DNA from: Chamaea fasciata
Taxonomy: Eukaryota > Chordata > Aves > Passeriformes > Sylviidae
DNA: 64,000 nt
Reading direction: 5' to 3'
Assembly (NCBI GenBank): GCA_029207755.1
Contig: JARCOQ010000002.1
Location: 6,944,001-7,008,000, forward strand
Part shown: positions 14,001-27,123 of the stretch, piece by piece
How the letters are laid out: the number at the start of each line of letters is the position of its first letter
Numbering within the stretch: position 1 is the first letter of the stretch
Notes under the pieces: model-generated
The model's database searches: none
The model's input: the letters and a program-made list of their open reading frames with translations, nothing else
What the model was told of the DNA's origin: nothing
Translations under genes and position numbers: made by a program

Positions 14001-14692
14001 TCACGGAGTCGAAAACTTTGTTACAGCTGTATTGTTGTTAGAAGAAACAGAGGAAGTGTAGAAAAGAGCATTTGAAGAATGAGATAGAAAAATGAGTTTC
14101 TGTTGCCTGCTCTGGAGGGAAAACCGGGAGGTGAAATATCCCTGTGATACAGCTGCCTCCGGCGAGTGGAGGATGAGGCAAGAAAAAGAAGTAAAATGAG
14201 TAATAAAACAAAAAATGCAAGATAAATTTAACCTTTTCCATAACCTAGAGGTTTTGGCTACAACATTGCTTTCGAGTCTCTGTCTTCCTTATAAAACCAC
14301 AAACCACCACAGAGAAGGGCTGATTCTTTAAAGCATCACAGCCCTACTGTGTCTGTCCCAGTCAGGGATCTGCACCTCTGGGCAACTCTTTGAATTGAGC
14401 TCCTTAGACAGCTGGAAATGAAAACTGGAAAACAATGTTTCATGTGATAAAGATAGCTTTCTCCCCCAAAAAGGGGAGGAGGAGTTGATCCAATTATTGC
14501 TGGGAACAAACACAAGATAAGGAAACATTAGAGGTCTATGTATTTTCCATACGTTCTTTAAAAAACCCATCCCCACTCAGCAGTTGGAATGCATTTAGGG
14601 AAATGTTAAATATCAAGCTACTGGAAGGACATTGAGTATAATCTCTTTAGTGCTTGACAGTTTTGCATGAGTCTTCATGTGTCTTTCCTATG

Positions 14693-14695
<3 letters not shown>

Positions 14696-14723
<28 letters not shown>
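14696..14723. repeat. Poly(A) run of 28
   Basis: Uninterrupted A28 after ATGATT. No retroposed gene or SINE body is recognisable upstream, so it is called a homopolymer only. Confidence 0.95.
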
Positions 14724-14724
<1 letters not shown>

Positions 14725-15699
14725 ATGTTAAATATCTATAAAAATGGATTTTCCAGGGAAGATGACAAATAAAATTGTCAAACTATAGCAGAAAATCCAG
14801 GCACTTCTCATTTCTTTGCCTCATCTAAGTTACTTCACTAGTACTGGACATGAACAGAACAGCAAAACTTTCTGTCTCTTCTTAGATCTTTTTTTTCTCT
14901 TTTGAATCAGGATGAATTATGTACAGAGATAAAACCTGGGATGTGGAGGAATTGGTACAATTTCTATTTCTTTCCAAAATAGGGTTGAAGGTTGACAGGA
15001 GCACAAGCTCTTCCTCCCTGTTCTCCAGCTTCTGTGACCAGGAGTGTGCTGTTTGGGAAGACAATGAATCTTGAGGTTCCCTCTGCTTTTTTCTTCGCCA
15101 ACTTCTTGGACAGCACCTTATGGTTATTGGAAATGAAGTATTAGTTAATGAAACCTGGTCTATGTTGGAAATAAATAAATAAAATAGTAAATTAGAAGAG
15201 TGAGCACTACATTGGATAATTGTGCTAATATCTTGGCAGATGCCTTGCTAATGCTCAAATCAAATCATACCTAGGAGGGATTTTCCTTTAATCTTAGGAG
15301 AAGTACTTCAGCTGCAGCCTTGTAAGAGAGGAGTGAGCTGTTTCTGATCTGGCACTAAGCATGGTCATATTTAATACAAAAATATTAGGGAAAAATTGTG
15401 TTTTTAGAAGGAAATAAGTAGGAAATAAAGGCAATGGGCAAGGTCTTTACAATTGGAAGGAATGAGGGAGAGCCAGAGAAAGTTCTCATTTCAAAGGGGG
15501 TGGGAATGGTGTTTTATTATGATATTCCAGATGAAAATTGTGAAAGCTCAATTTGCCTATTGCAATCTAAGTCTTAGCTGTGCAATATACCTTGGGATTG
15601 CTGTTATGACCAAGAAACGTGGAAAATACTGTATTCCTCTGATGTGAATTTCTCAAGGTTTTAGTACCCTGATGACAGTGCCAGTGCTCTTCACAGAAT

Positions 15700-16035
15700 T
15701 ATTCAGGCCGCCCTCACAGCATCTTTTATCACATTTGTCTGCTTCACTGGCGCTTGTGCTCCCTCTGTCATTCAGCTCATGTGTGTGCTGCAGGTGATCA
15801 GCAGGCAGTGACCCGAGCCTGCCCTGGCTGCATCCCTCCTCCTGTGCTGGAGCCTTCCCTGCAGCGCAGCCAGGGAGGCCCTGGCCACGAGGGAGGCATG
15901 GTGACCTCCATCAAAAAGCTGGGAGACTCCATGTCCTCACAGGAGAGGTCCCCACAGCAGGCTGTGGCTTCACAGCCACCAGGAGGTGGATTCCTGTGGG
16001 GAAAATAATAGTTACGTGGCTTGCAGTGCCCCAAA
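15700..16035. other. GC-richer patch of unknown nature
   Basis: Clearly richer in G and C than the neighbouring DNA and ending at an AATAAA near 16034, just before a CR1. It contains an 84-codon plus-strand open frame (15754-16008) that is proline- and glutamine-rich but resembles nothing I know. It could be a decayed LTR or older repeat, an unannotated exon, or neutral sequence. Confidence 0.35.
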
Positions 16036-16189
16036 TAAATGGTTGTGACAGCCTTCAGTGCTTCAGGCAGAAAATGGCAGCATGCTGCCGCTCTGGAATC
16101 GTGCTGTCAGCTAGGCACACTGCTTCTTTGGACCCCTTCATGCCTTGCAAAGGTGGCAGGAATCCTGGATAGCAGACAAGATCCTGGCA

Positions 16190-17158
16190 TAACTCAAACA
16201 TAAAAGATGTGTGAGTCATGGGAGCAGGGGCAGGTGACGTGGGGTGAATATGGAGACACTGTCCAGGTGTGCAGAGACAGGGCTGGGACATCCAAAGCTC
16301 ACCAGGAGCTGGACCTGAAGAGGGATCTGAATGGCCACAGAAAGGGTGTCTATAGACAATTCAAAATGAACAGAAATATAGATCAAGGAAAGTTTGGATC
16401 TGTCGCAAAAATAGCACAGGGGACCTGCTGACAAGACACATGGAACAAAGTCAGGTTCACAGTGCCTTCTTCACCTTGATCTCCACTGATAAGTTTTGGT
16501 TACTGGAATCCCAGGCCCCTGAGACTTCAGGAAAGCAGACTTGCCCTTGTTGGAGGAGGACCTGGTAAAGGAACTTCTGAACAAGCTGGACACACACAAA
16601 TTCCTGGAACCTGATGGAATACAGCCAGGAGGTGCTGAGGGACCTGTCCCATGTCACTGCCAGTTCTCCCTCCATTATTTGTGAAAGGTTGGGTGAATAA
16701 GATGAACAAGATTTCTGAGAACTGAAAGAAAGCAAATATCACCTCTGTGTTCAAGAAGGAGCATTCAGGGAACAACGAGCCACTCAGCCTCACTTCAGTC
16801 TTTCAGAAATAATTTCCAAAAGAGGTGATTTGGAGTAGCCAGCATGAATTCATGAAGGGGGAGCCATGCCTGACCAGCCTGAGAACCTTTCATGATGAAG
16901 TGGTGGGCTCAGTGAACAAGGGCAAGCAGTGGGTGCTGTCTATCTTGACTTTGGCAGGGGTTTTACCAATGTGTGTGTGTGTATATAAATATATATATAT
17001 ATACATATACATAGCTGCCTACAGAGGCTATGGAATCTCCATCCTTGGAGATATTAAGAAGCCAGCTAGACATGGTCCTCAGCCACCTCTGTGGGTGATT
17101 TGCTCTGAGCAGGGGTTTGGAGGTGCCTTCCAGCCCCACAGTGGTTCTGTGGTTCTCT
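16190..17158 (+). mobile_element. CR1 LINE, truncated and internally deleted
   Basis: CR1 is the main autonomous non-LTR retrotransposon of birds. Its ORF2 encodes endonuclease and reverse transcriptase. Here conceptual translation gives CR1 ORF2-like pieces in shifting frames. These include VTWGEY followed by KAHQELDL around 16240-16310, NKLDTHK near 16580, and SSQHEFMKGEPCLTSL followed by FHDEV near 16830-16905, the conserved stretch before the RT catalytic region. After 16960 the RT core is missing. A TG/TA microsatellite intervenes, and the element resumes at 17013 with CR1 3'-end sequence (TCCTTGGAGATATTAAGAAG). It closes near GGTTCTGTGGTTCT, close to the avian CR1 tail. Multiple frameshifts and stops make it inactive. 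The 5' limit is approximate. Confidence 0.9.
16971..17012. repeat. TG/TA compound microsatellite inside CR1
   Basis: A run of TG dinucleotides passes into TA dinucleotides with an ATACATATACATA end. It sits exactly where the CR1 jumps from reverse-transcriptase sequence to its 3' end, replacing the missing segment. Confidence 0.9.
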
Positions 17159-20100
17159 AACATAGCAAAGATGTACACTCATTCAAGTAACTTTTATTTC
17201 TACCTTTGGGAGGCTTATAAACTCTTAAAGGGAATGTGTGAAAAATAGATGAATGAAACATTTTCATAATTAATTTTAATCATGGAAATATTGTTTGGTA
17301 TAAATGAGATAAGCTGCCTGCAATCAAACAAGGCATGTATGTTTTTAAGAGCTGAAACTAGGGCTGAAAATTCCTGTGTTTAAAAGTTTCCATGCTGTCA
17401 TTGCAGTAAATTAAGTTTCTAATTAAACACATGCTCACATACACACTCCTGGATGGGAATGCTAAACTTGATCAATAGCCCCAGGCTACACGGTAGCAGG
17501 CAGAATTATAGCAAATGGAACTGGATGAATGGGTTTACTTAATGACCACAATATGATTTATTTCATTGGTGGGAAAGGGGGTAGGAAGACATCAAATTAC
17601 TAAAAATATTACCTGACCAAATTAAGATATGATCTTACAGGAGATAGATTCCCCAGGGGTCCCGTGTGAGTACAGTAGATCAGAGCTCAGATCACTGTAA
17701 AAGAATCATACTTGATGAAAGTGTGTCAGCTGATCTGCATTCAGCTTGTTTGCCATTTATAATTAAGAAGGCTTTTTTGTTATGTTTTAATGTAGATGGC
17801 TTAACTGTGGACAATTGCTGACTTAATCCGCACATTTTCACAGTGTCATGATTTTAGCTGTTGGAGTCTTGGTAAAAGAAACAAAATTAATGCAGAAAAT
17901 TCCCCCTACAGTAAAGCAGATGAAAAGTACATCTTTGAGTAAATCCACATGGAATTTAATTTTTTGACCATAGCCCCTTTTTATTTGGCATTTGCACTCA
18001 GAGTTGAAGCAAGAGCCCATGAAAGGCGTGCGAGTGCAGAAATGTGCTGGAAGCTTCTGGTGGTGAATCTGGGACTGGCAGCTACATTCTGGTCTCTGCC
18101 ACTGGGGATCTGCCACTGGCCCCTCTGACCAGTTATTTACCTTGCCAGTGAAGCGAATAAACCCAACCAGAGCTGAGACAGAGAGAGAAAGAGAGAAGGC
18201 AGTTTTCTGACTTTGCTGTAAATAAAGGTTTGTGTCATATAGTTTGACCTAAAGTGAGCCAAAATTGAAAGAGCTGACAAAAACAGCAGAAGTCTTCTTC
18301 AGTCCCCCAAAATACACTCACACAGATATATTAATTTTGGTTCTGGCTATTTTCAAGTATTCCTTCAGTTTCCCTTTCTCCCTACTTATTTATCTGTGAA
18401 AAATGCAGAAACTGAATATAAATCAGGCTTTGACTTTTTCTATAATTGTGCTTTTCAAAGGAGATAATTAAATTTCTGCCTCTTTGGGAAAAGGTCAGCG
18501 TGTTGGGGTAACAAATATTCGTATCTCTAGGGCATTTGCCCTTATTAGCCATGAATCACTGTTTCATAAGCTTGGAGCCTTGGCTAGAATCCATCTAGCC
18601 TAAAATACTTTGAAAACCAATGAATTAACTGAGATCCACTTTAATAGTTCAAGTTTATTACTAATTAACCTGTATATGCCCCTGTTTGTTATGCTGTAAT
18701 TCAGAAACTAACACTATGGCTATTGTCTAGACATATATTAAATGTACGGTGCTGCTCCTCCATTTACTCTAAGGATTTGTTGCTCTGCTGATCACTGGTT
18801 TTGTACACAAGTTAAGGCTGTGGACAGTCTAAAGAGGTTAGTAAAGAAGCCTTTGAAAGGCTGATGTTTGACTTTATGTTGACCTCCAAACCAACTGACT
18901 CATCTGCAGGATACAGCCTTCATTTTTGATGCTGGAGAACTTAGTCACAAGCTGACAAAAAGAGCAAGTGGGGGAGAACACAGGGTTTGTGCCTCTTTTT
19001 ATCTTATGCAATTATTTTTTGATGTTCGAGCTCATAATTACGGTTCCTGTTTAGATTTTCAACGACCTTCAAGCTTTTGAGATGGAAAAGTTGCTTTTTT
19101 TTTGTCACCTGCAATTTCAGTATTGTGACCAATTTCTATGTTCTTGTGACTTGGACCAGATCCATAAGACCTCTCAGGCCTTCTGATGTCTGCTGAGATA
19201 AAGCTGACACCAAGCTGGGAATTGCATAGCCATGCTGTTAGAAAACAGCTGGCACTACAGCACCCTGTGGGCAGTGGGAGCAGTCTGGGGCAGGGCTGAA
19301 GCTGAGAGCCCAGAGCATCGTGCTGGCCCAACTTGAAGCATGGCGACATAAAAGCGTGGTCATTGCCAGCACGCCCTTGCTTGTCTTAAGTGCTTAGATC
19401 TATCATTACCTAAAGTAAGGTTTAGAGAGTCAAGTGACCCCCACTCAACTGCATCCTTAGCATCAGGAGGTCACTAATTTCCATGGAGTTCTACTTGAGG
19501 ACTCTTGAGACACGTAACTATCTGATTGCTTATCCTAATTTAAAGCTCAGTGGAATTGAAACACTGAGTTGTCCTCGCTTCTCCCATTGGTTGTGGCTCA
19601 CCCTTAGAAGATACTTCTCTACTGTGTTTGTGCAGAGCAAGAAAAAATAAATCTCCTATTCTGATCCTTATTTCCTCTGTGGATTAGCCATTAGTCTATG
19701 CTTCCACTAGTAAGAGGTTTAGATGTTTGAATCTTTCCTTTCTTCTTGGATATGTTTAATTAATTACTCCACATAAGACTTTAAACCCTGCTCTTTATTG
19801 TACTCTTCAGCCTTCATCCTTCCTGCCGAAACAGTTCTGTGTAGATCAGAGATGAAGGGCTGTAAGCACAGCTTGTGCCTTGTTGTAAGAATGTTTGCTG
19901 AGAAGTCGAGGTTCCTCTTGAAATGCCAAGACACAAGTTTAAGCATTTTAAGTTTGGACTGTAGCAGGAAGAGTGAGAGCATGTCCTTTTTAGGCAAGTA
20001 CCCTAAGAGTGAACATATAAGGTGACGTTTCTGTTCAGGTGCTTGTCCACCTCCTTCTGCTCTACTGAATATGGAATATTCATGTTATATTTAATATTAA

Positions 20101-21286
20101 AATGGAACAATCACAATAAGAGGGCATAAGAGCATCTGCTCTCACATAAGTCTGTCTTATACTTATTCAAACCTTCACCTACAAGGCAAGAGGAGTGTAT
20201 TCATAGCCTTTGAGAGGAAGGAATGGAAGCTGGATGCATTAAACTTACATGTGTGAGAGCTCTTTCAGGCAGGGTTTCTATATTAAATGTGACAGCAATA
20301 CATAGTTCATACAAAGAACTGAAAATTTTGGTAATAGAGAACAAATAAAAATGTGAGTGTGCCTAGTCATGCAAAGGAAGCAGATGTTAGCAATACATTA
20401 AATCACAGTTCCAGCACAGGCATAGTCTGTCTTTTTTTTTAATTTGCTGTCCATCTTCAGACCACAAAAAGCAAAATCTTTCTCTAAGTAATTTAGTATT
20501 TTATCAAGTTCTGCCAAAGATCTGATAACATGAAATGAGTCTCTGATAGTAGGTCAGTGTGACTTTTTCCAAACACTTAAAATAATCTGGATATAGGGCA
20601 TTAACGGTGCCATAGAACTTGCCTAAAAGAATGTAGGTCTGCTCAAGGGGAGAAGAGGAGAATTTAGGTAAATTTAGGGAAAAATGTTGCTCACATGACC
20701 TCATAGGAACAAAACCTACATTAGCTGGTTTAGAAAAGATCAATGGAAATCAAAAGTTGGTGCAAAGCAACAGGTCTCTGGAACCTGATGTCCTGCATGG
20801 AAAAGTGTCCAGAAGAAATTGCTTCAGAGAATAGAACCAAAAAAACCTTGCAGCAGAAAACTGTATAGGCACAAGGCTTAGTCACTTTTTATAACCATAC
20901 CAATAATTCCACTATTTCAATTCTATTTTCACTAGCTGCGCCTTCTGTATGTAAGGGGAAAAGGAGAAAAGAAGTCTTGATGTATACTCTACACAATTTA
21001 CTACTTTGTTTGTTTTTATTACTTCTCCTATAATTTATCTCTGCTCAAAGATTAATGCTCTCCAGCCATCTTTCCCAGAAGGAAAATAGAAATGGATTTT
21101 TCAATTTAAAGAAGCAAACAAAACCAAATCTTCCTCTCTGAAGACAACATTGAAAGTATACATAACTGATGCCAAGTAAATGGAGTTAAAGAAATAATCT
21201 CAGCTACACTTCTGTGGCTGGAAGGCCTTAAGTATACATGAGCATCTATATGTATTTATATTTATGTACTTTAAAGTGAGTTGTGT

Positions 21287-21296
21287 GGGGGGGGGG
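21287..21296. repeat. G10 homopolymer
   Basis: Ten G residues after TTGTGT, followed 20 bases later by a T13 run. Low-complexity sequence and a likely site of sequencing error. Confidence 0.85.
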
Positions 21297-24200
21297 AGTT
21301 ATTCTGTTTGGTTTTTGTTTTTTTTTTTTTATTTGGAGTATAACCTGAAGATTTTTCATAAACCCATATAAACTTGATATTCAAACACTGCATACTGAAG
21401 CCAATAAAATGAAAGGATTATTTCTAATGGAAGTTTTGCCATACAGATGAAAAAGGAAGGATCAGGAAGGTGTTTTTCTCTTTAAAGACATCCCTAGCTG
21501 TCTTTCAGTGGTGCTAATTTAATATTTAGACTGCTCTGATACTCAACTCTGTGATGCTCTCATTCAAAGGTGTAGCAACTCACTGAACTTGAGTCACAAG
21601 GCCTTTTCCTCACATTCACTTGTGATTGGACTCTCCCTTACACTGCTGGGAAAAAAAGGGGGAATAATGCCACAGTATTTTGGAGGATTTAAGGAAATTT
21701 GGCAAGTAAAGACAACAGCCCATCCCATCAGAGTTTGAAGGAGGTCTTTTCAAATATTCCCATGGGCTTTGTATCTTTGTAGACCAAGGCAGACTCAGAA
21801 ATGTGCTGTGTTATAAGTTAATGATCTGTTAGAAGAAAAGAAGAATAAACATCAACAGTTATAAATCCAAATACTTTTTTTCTACTATTTGAATGTTACT
21901 TCCCTGTTAAAAAAAGGGCTACATTTTTTTGGCATTTAGGTGCTGGAAAAAAATCTCTTACGGTAATGTTTTTCCACCCAAATTTTTACATTATATTTTC
22001 TTTTAAAGATTTACATATATAATTTAGGTTTGACTTTTATAACTTCCTCTCTCCACCCAACCCTGTTCCTATCAACACTAGAGGTGTTGACTCACTTCAA
22101 AAGGTAAAAGCCATAATTTTCCATTTTGGTTTTTCAAGTAGCTCTCTGACGGTTACCTTGATGAAATTATAGGGTATTTTTCCAAACCCATGTCTGCTTT
22201 CTGGATTATCCCTCAGGGCTCCATTGTGCTAAAGTAACCAGTGTTCCCTAACAGCTTTCTGTAACACCTCTAGGGAAATGAAATGGCTTTTTCATGTCTG
22301 AAAAAAAGGCCCAGTTCCTTGTCCTATTGCCCTTGCCATGAGACAGGGATTTGCAATGCCTGTCAAAGCAGCCTTCTCTATGATATCAGAAATGTAACTG
22401 TAAAAGCTGCCAAAATTTTGATCCTGTTGGCTATGGGCATTTGTATTACCTTGTGGGGGTGTATATTTTTTCAGTGTATCCTTCTTCTTAATGGAGTGTG
22501 ATAGCTTATGAAAGCCAGCTTGACATTCATTACCACACAGATTCTTTTTTTTCCTTTTGTCCACCAATAGTATCTTTGTGATGGCAGCAGAAACTGCTTA
22601 CATAAGAAAAGAACTGGAAAATATTAAAGATTTTGTAGGTACTTAGGGCAGTAAGTCCTTTTATTCATGGAAAGCAGGCATGGCCCAGTAAGAGCTCCTA
22701 CTTCTGCCATGTTAGGCTAACAAACTAACAATTCCTTTGTCCTGAATAATTGAGTCATTTGACTTGGACATGACACAGGGCTGAAGTTTAGAAAGTGAAG
22801 TGTTCATCAATGGCCTAAGCACTGAGTGTTTAAATACAACACTTTCTGATAAAACACCGGTCAAAAGATGGCTTTCCCTGTCAATCTAACAATGAACGCA
22901 TTTGTTCTGAACTCAGGAAATACAGGAACACATGTTTTAGCAGCATCAAATGTGTATGTAACCTACTGGGCGATAAAACTTTCCTTCAAGTGGTACTCTG
23001 TTTTAGTACACATTGGAACACCAGTCTTGACTACTTCTTTACCATTCCTTTGCACTTTTCTAATGTTCTCTTGTTCTGTCTTGTGAGGATTCAATTATTT
23101 CAAGCACACTGAAACAATTTCACCAGGGGAACTGCCTCACATGCAGTCACCTGAGCCAGGCCACATCAAAACAGGGCTTGTAAAATCTGACAGCCTTGTT
23201 ACTTAAGGTTGCCAACATGTTCAGGAGGAGGTCCTGTGACTGGCTGTTGAGTGTGTTTATCCACATTTTTCTGATTTTTCCCCTTAGCTTTCAAAGACAA
23301 AGGTACAGGGCCTGGGTTTTATGTATTTTAAAATGGTGGGTCACTATAATGGTAGCAATGGTCTGCTGACACCTTTGTGTCACAGAGGAAAAACACACCT
23401 AAATGGTAGAAAAGTACTCCAATAGGTGGGTGGAGAACATTTAACCCAAGTGTCCCAGGTCATGGAGAGATGCCCTGTTGCTATGCTGTTGGGCAAAAGT
23501 ATTCCCTGCCACACATCAGCAAGCCTTGTTATGGTGGGGTGCAAGCAGTCAATGAAGTTTTGCTCTTAGCTGCTTTTCCACTAGCAGTGCTTCAGGAACA
23601 GGGTTTAGGAGGTTTTGGAATCTCAGCTTTGAGCCTTGTAGTTTTCTTGGTGTTTTTCCCCTCAAAATGTTGTAGATTTAGGCTTTAGTGAACAATAGAA
23701 GTGAGTAACAGTCCCACTGAATCAAGAGAGATGAGCCTGTATTTAGGGGAGCAATTTCTTGGCTCTGTTATCCCATTCTGTGTATCGGGGAAGCCAAATC
23801 AGTGTTTTTAAATTGATTTGTCACAGACCAAGGAACAGAATAAGACTCAGAACCTGCTACTTCAAATCCATGTCCCTCTGATACCTTCCTTAGACATTTT
23901 AATTAATATTTCTGAATGCTTGAAGATAAATGAAAGAAATCATGTCCTTTTAAAGTAAATAAATAAATACAGTGTGAGAATTTTCAATTGTCTCTATTAA
24001 GAGCAAGCAGATGGCTCATTGTAGTGTTTTATTTTGTTATTTACAGAACAGCTAGCTTGTACTACAGTATCTCTTCATCTCCAGAATTTCTCTTCCAAGA
24101 TTATGTATAGGATCTGTCTTACTAGTAGTATTTTAATTCATCACCATATATTTAGCAAACTCTTCTTTTATCACTTGATGACAGAAGGGATTTTTTTCTC

Positions 24201-26364
24201 TGACATTTATTGCTTTTTAAACTGTATTTCTGGTACGGTGCCAGGTTTCTCCCAAAATATTGTAAATAAATGTGAGTAATGCAGATTTGGATTTATGAAG
24301 CATAATGGTTGGATGCTTTAGCTATGAAGAGATGCTTTATCATAGTCCACCAATGTGTGGGGAAACTTTTAAGACTTGCTTTCCTGCTCTATTTTACTAC
24401 AGTCCTTATGGGTTTTAAACCAAGTTGCTCTGAGACTTGAACACAATTACAGTAACCAATCTGACATACACACAATGTGAATAAAATGCTCAATTATATA
24501 CAGGCATTTTAACACTGATACATTCTACACACATAAAATAAAGGCACCTTGAAATAAAACCCTTATCTCCCTCACCTCACCTCACTTATCTACTAATTAC
24601 ATATAAACTCACACAATTAAAAAAAAAAAGAAAGAAAAAAAGATTCCTGCATATATATCATTAAGGAACATAAAAGAAAGGCTTCTTATCTTCCTTCAAG
24701 CTTATCTATAAGACTCAGTAATGTTCCTATCTGTAAGAGTATATACTCTCTCTATATGTGTATGTGCATATATAGTTTATATATACAAATACATCTCCCT
24801 TCAGACTCTGTATGATTAATACACTGGCTGGGGAACCCTTCTGTATTCACACTTTCTGCAATCAGAAATTCTTTAGATGGAAAGCTCCCATTTCTTCCTT
24901 TGCAGGCACTGCATCATGAGACCATGAAATCAATCCTGCCACCCTTTTGGTTAAGTTTGGATTCAAAATGAAAAATTGCCTCTCCTCTAATATCCTTATT
25001 CTCTTTCAGTCATTATTTCACGACCTGGATCATTTATTTTTTATTGTATGGTGGATTAAATGTGCTGGTAACAAACTTTTTGAAAACATGGTGGCTAAGA
25101 AAAACCACCACTCCTTTGCATCTCATTCCTTACATCTTTTCATGATGATGCATTGTGAGGTTTACCTTGAAGAACATGAAGGAACTTTAGTCCTGAAAAG
25201 AAAGCATGTGCCTGGGGGAAAATAAAAGGACATTTGCAATCAGTAGAAAATAAAGCTCCTGCCCAGAGTCATGTGTGACATTCCTGTCCCTCTCATGATG
25301 TAGGGCTAGTTAACTTCTGAGCTCAGTGTGCTGCAGCTGAAGATGAATATTATCAGCTTGGGCTGCGGTGGGTTTTGATGGAACCAGTCCGGGAATCTGG
25401 ATTTCCCCACTCCAGCCCCAGGGAGGAATAAAGGGCCTCTTGTGCCTCCCACTGCAGCAGCAGGGGCTGGCATCACTTTTCATTCTCTAAGAGGCCATAT
25501 GCCACACGTCAGACACGATGCAGGAATGCAGGCAGCAGATCCCTTATCTGCTTTCTATTCTGATATTTAGTGATTTCTCAGTGGATCCAAACATTGCATA
25601 AGACTTCCAAGCAGAGGAATGACCCAGATCAGAGAGATACCATCCGGGAACATTTCCCAAGTGCCTATTTCATGGGGATGGGAAAGGAGGCAGATGTTTT
25701 CCATCAACAACTAATGCTGAAGAGCTACTGTTACTCCCTCCCTAACCACAAGCTCTGTGCCATAATCATGTACTCCCTTCTTCTGCTTCTATAGATGTAA
25801 GAGCAGCATGTAATAATTCAAATTCTGTCTTGTTGATACAGCCTGCTTCCGCTGTACAGAGAGCAAGTTGTTTGTTCACCAAGACTGTGGACACATCAGC
25901 ACCTTGCAGAGAGCCTAAGAGGAGTTGTTGCTTTCTTGATGGCAATTCCCTGCTGTCGTCTGAGCCTCCCAGAAATCCGTGGCAGCACCCTGGAATAGCC
26001 ACACACAGTAAATTTCTGTCAATGTGGCACGATTACTTTTGTTAGACAGGATCACAGGTTTCCCCTGAAATATTCCCTGGAATAATCTCTATTTAAAACA
26101 AGCAAACAAACAAACAAAACTTTTCTTCTTAATTAAGGAAGCTGATCACAAATAATGCTTTTTATTTGCCTTGAGTAATTATGCTGGAATGAATTTTTAG
26201 GGTAATTGTAGGAATTGCTTCAGTTGAGTCTGTGTCACTGATGACGAATGATCTGTTAAACACATCTAGCTTTGCAGAGAGTGAAAAGAACAGGTATTCT
26301 GACGTATCAAGTTTGAAACTAACTGAATAAATATGAGGCCTAATGGATTATACTGAACTTAAAA

Positions 26365-26406
26365 TACAAGCGTGTATGCAAGAAATACAGGCATGTATGC
26401 AAGAAT
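26365..26406. repeat. Two-copy 21-bp tandem duplication
   Basis: The first unit, TACAAGCGTGTATGCAAGAA plus one base, is followed directly by TACAGGCATGTATGCAAGAA plus one base. There are three differences between the 21-base copies, so the duplication is not recent. Confidence 0.85.
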
Positions 26407-26718
26407 GTCCTACAGAGAATATTAAAGACCAAAAAGAGTGAAAAAAAAGGTTAAATGGCATTAGTATAATAAAAGGGGGCTAGCTCTCCTGTTGAACTGT
26501 AAGAGATTAGCTGAGGGACTAAACAATTTTCTTTTTGGATATAAACATGGTCAAGATGTCTATTCTGTGAGGATGAGCACTTTAATATTCCATTTGGATA
26601 ATTTAGGTAATATGATAGCTGCTATATATTTCCTCTCCTAGTGAGCAGCTATAGATGTTCCAAACTGGAAAGAAAAACCCTTAAAACCTCTCCCTGTGCA
26701 AGTTCACAGAGACCTGCT

Positions 26719-26945
26719 ACTCACAGAATCTTATGGGATCACGGTATCATAGAAGAGCCAGGTTGGGAGAGACCATGAAAGGTCCTCTTGTCCAGTCTTT
26801 CATAGGAAAGGGAGCCTAGATCAGATTATTGAGTCCTGTGCAATCACACCTTGAAGACCTCCAGGGGTGGGTAGTCCACCACATCCCTGGGGAGGTTGTG
26901 GCAGTGACTGATAATTCTCACTAAAAAAATGATGCTCCCTTACAA
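26719..26945 (-). mobile_element. CR1 LINE 3' fragment, minus strand
   Basis: The plus strand begins TCACAGAATCTTATGG and continues through CATAGAAGAGCCAGGTTGGG and AGGTCCTCTTGTCCAG to CTCCAGGGGTGGGTAGTCC. This is the reverse complement of the avian CR1 3' untranslated end, whose tail carries ATTCTATG/ATTCTGTG octamers. The element therefore runs on the minus strand with its 3' terminus at about 26719. It is strongly 5'-truncated, as most CR1 copies are, and has diverged. The right boundary is approximate. Confidence 0.9.
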
Positions 26946-26999
26946 CAAGAAGAAAACTGATTTAAGAACTTGGAAATGTTCCACAGTACAAAGTTGGTT

Positions 27000-27123
27000 T
27001 GGGGTTTTTTTTTGATTGTTTGTTTGTTTTTTTCCTTGGGTTTTTTGTATGTTTTTTGTTTGTTTGTTTGTGTTTTTTTTTGTTCGGGGTTTTTTTTTTT
27101 TTTTTTTTTTTTTTTTTCCCCCT
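27000..27123. repeat. T-rich tract with TTTG units and a T28 run
   Basis: Interspersed GGGTTTTT, TTTGTTTG and a 28-base T run (27090-27117), ending in CCCCCTCCCC. It lies 55 bp after a CR1 fragment. It generates artificial F/L-rich and K-rich open frames. Confidence 0.95.

Larger units (their letters stand above)
11062..16189. other. Non-coding stretch, no recognised gene
   Basis: Mostly AT-rich, anonymous sequence. It contains a 28-base A run (14696-14723), two shorter A runs near 11550 and 11725, and a CAAA tract near 11865. A GC-richer patch at 15700-16035 has no recognised identity. One short frame at 11564-11604 has a strong start context and donor and is discussed under findings. Confidence 0.55.
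17159..26718. other. Long non-coding AT-rich stretch, no recognised gene
   Basis: About 9.5 kb with no convincing exon, RNA gene or transposon. Small items include a G10 run (21287-21296), a T13 run (about 21318-21330), an A-rich tract (24618-24641), TA/TATG-rich sequence (24740-24790) and a two-copy 21-bp tandem duplication (26365-26406). A GC-richer patch near 25320-25540 holds AATAAAGGGCC but no recognised element. Decayed older repeats may be present that cannot be identified by eye. Confidence 0.55.

Noticed and set aside
14696..14723. Poly(A) considered as the tail of a processed pseudogene
   Set aside because: The upstream sequence holds no recognisable transcript and no flanking direct repeats were seen.
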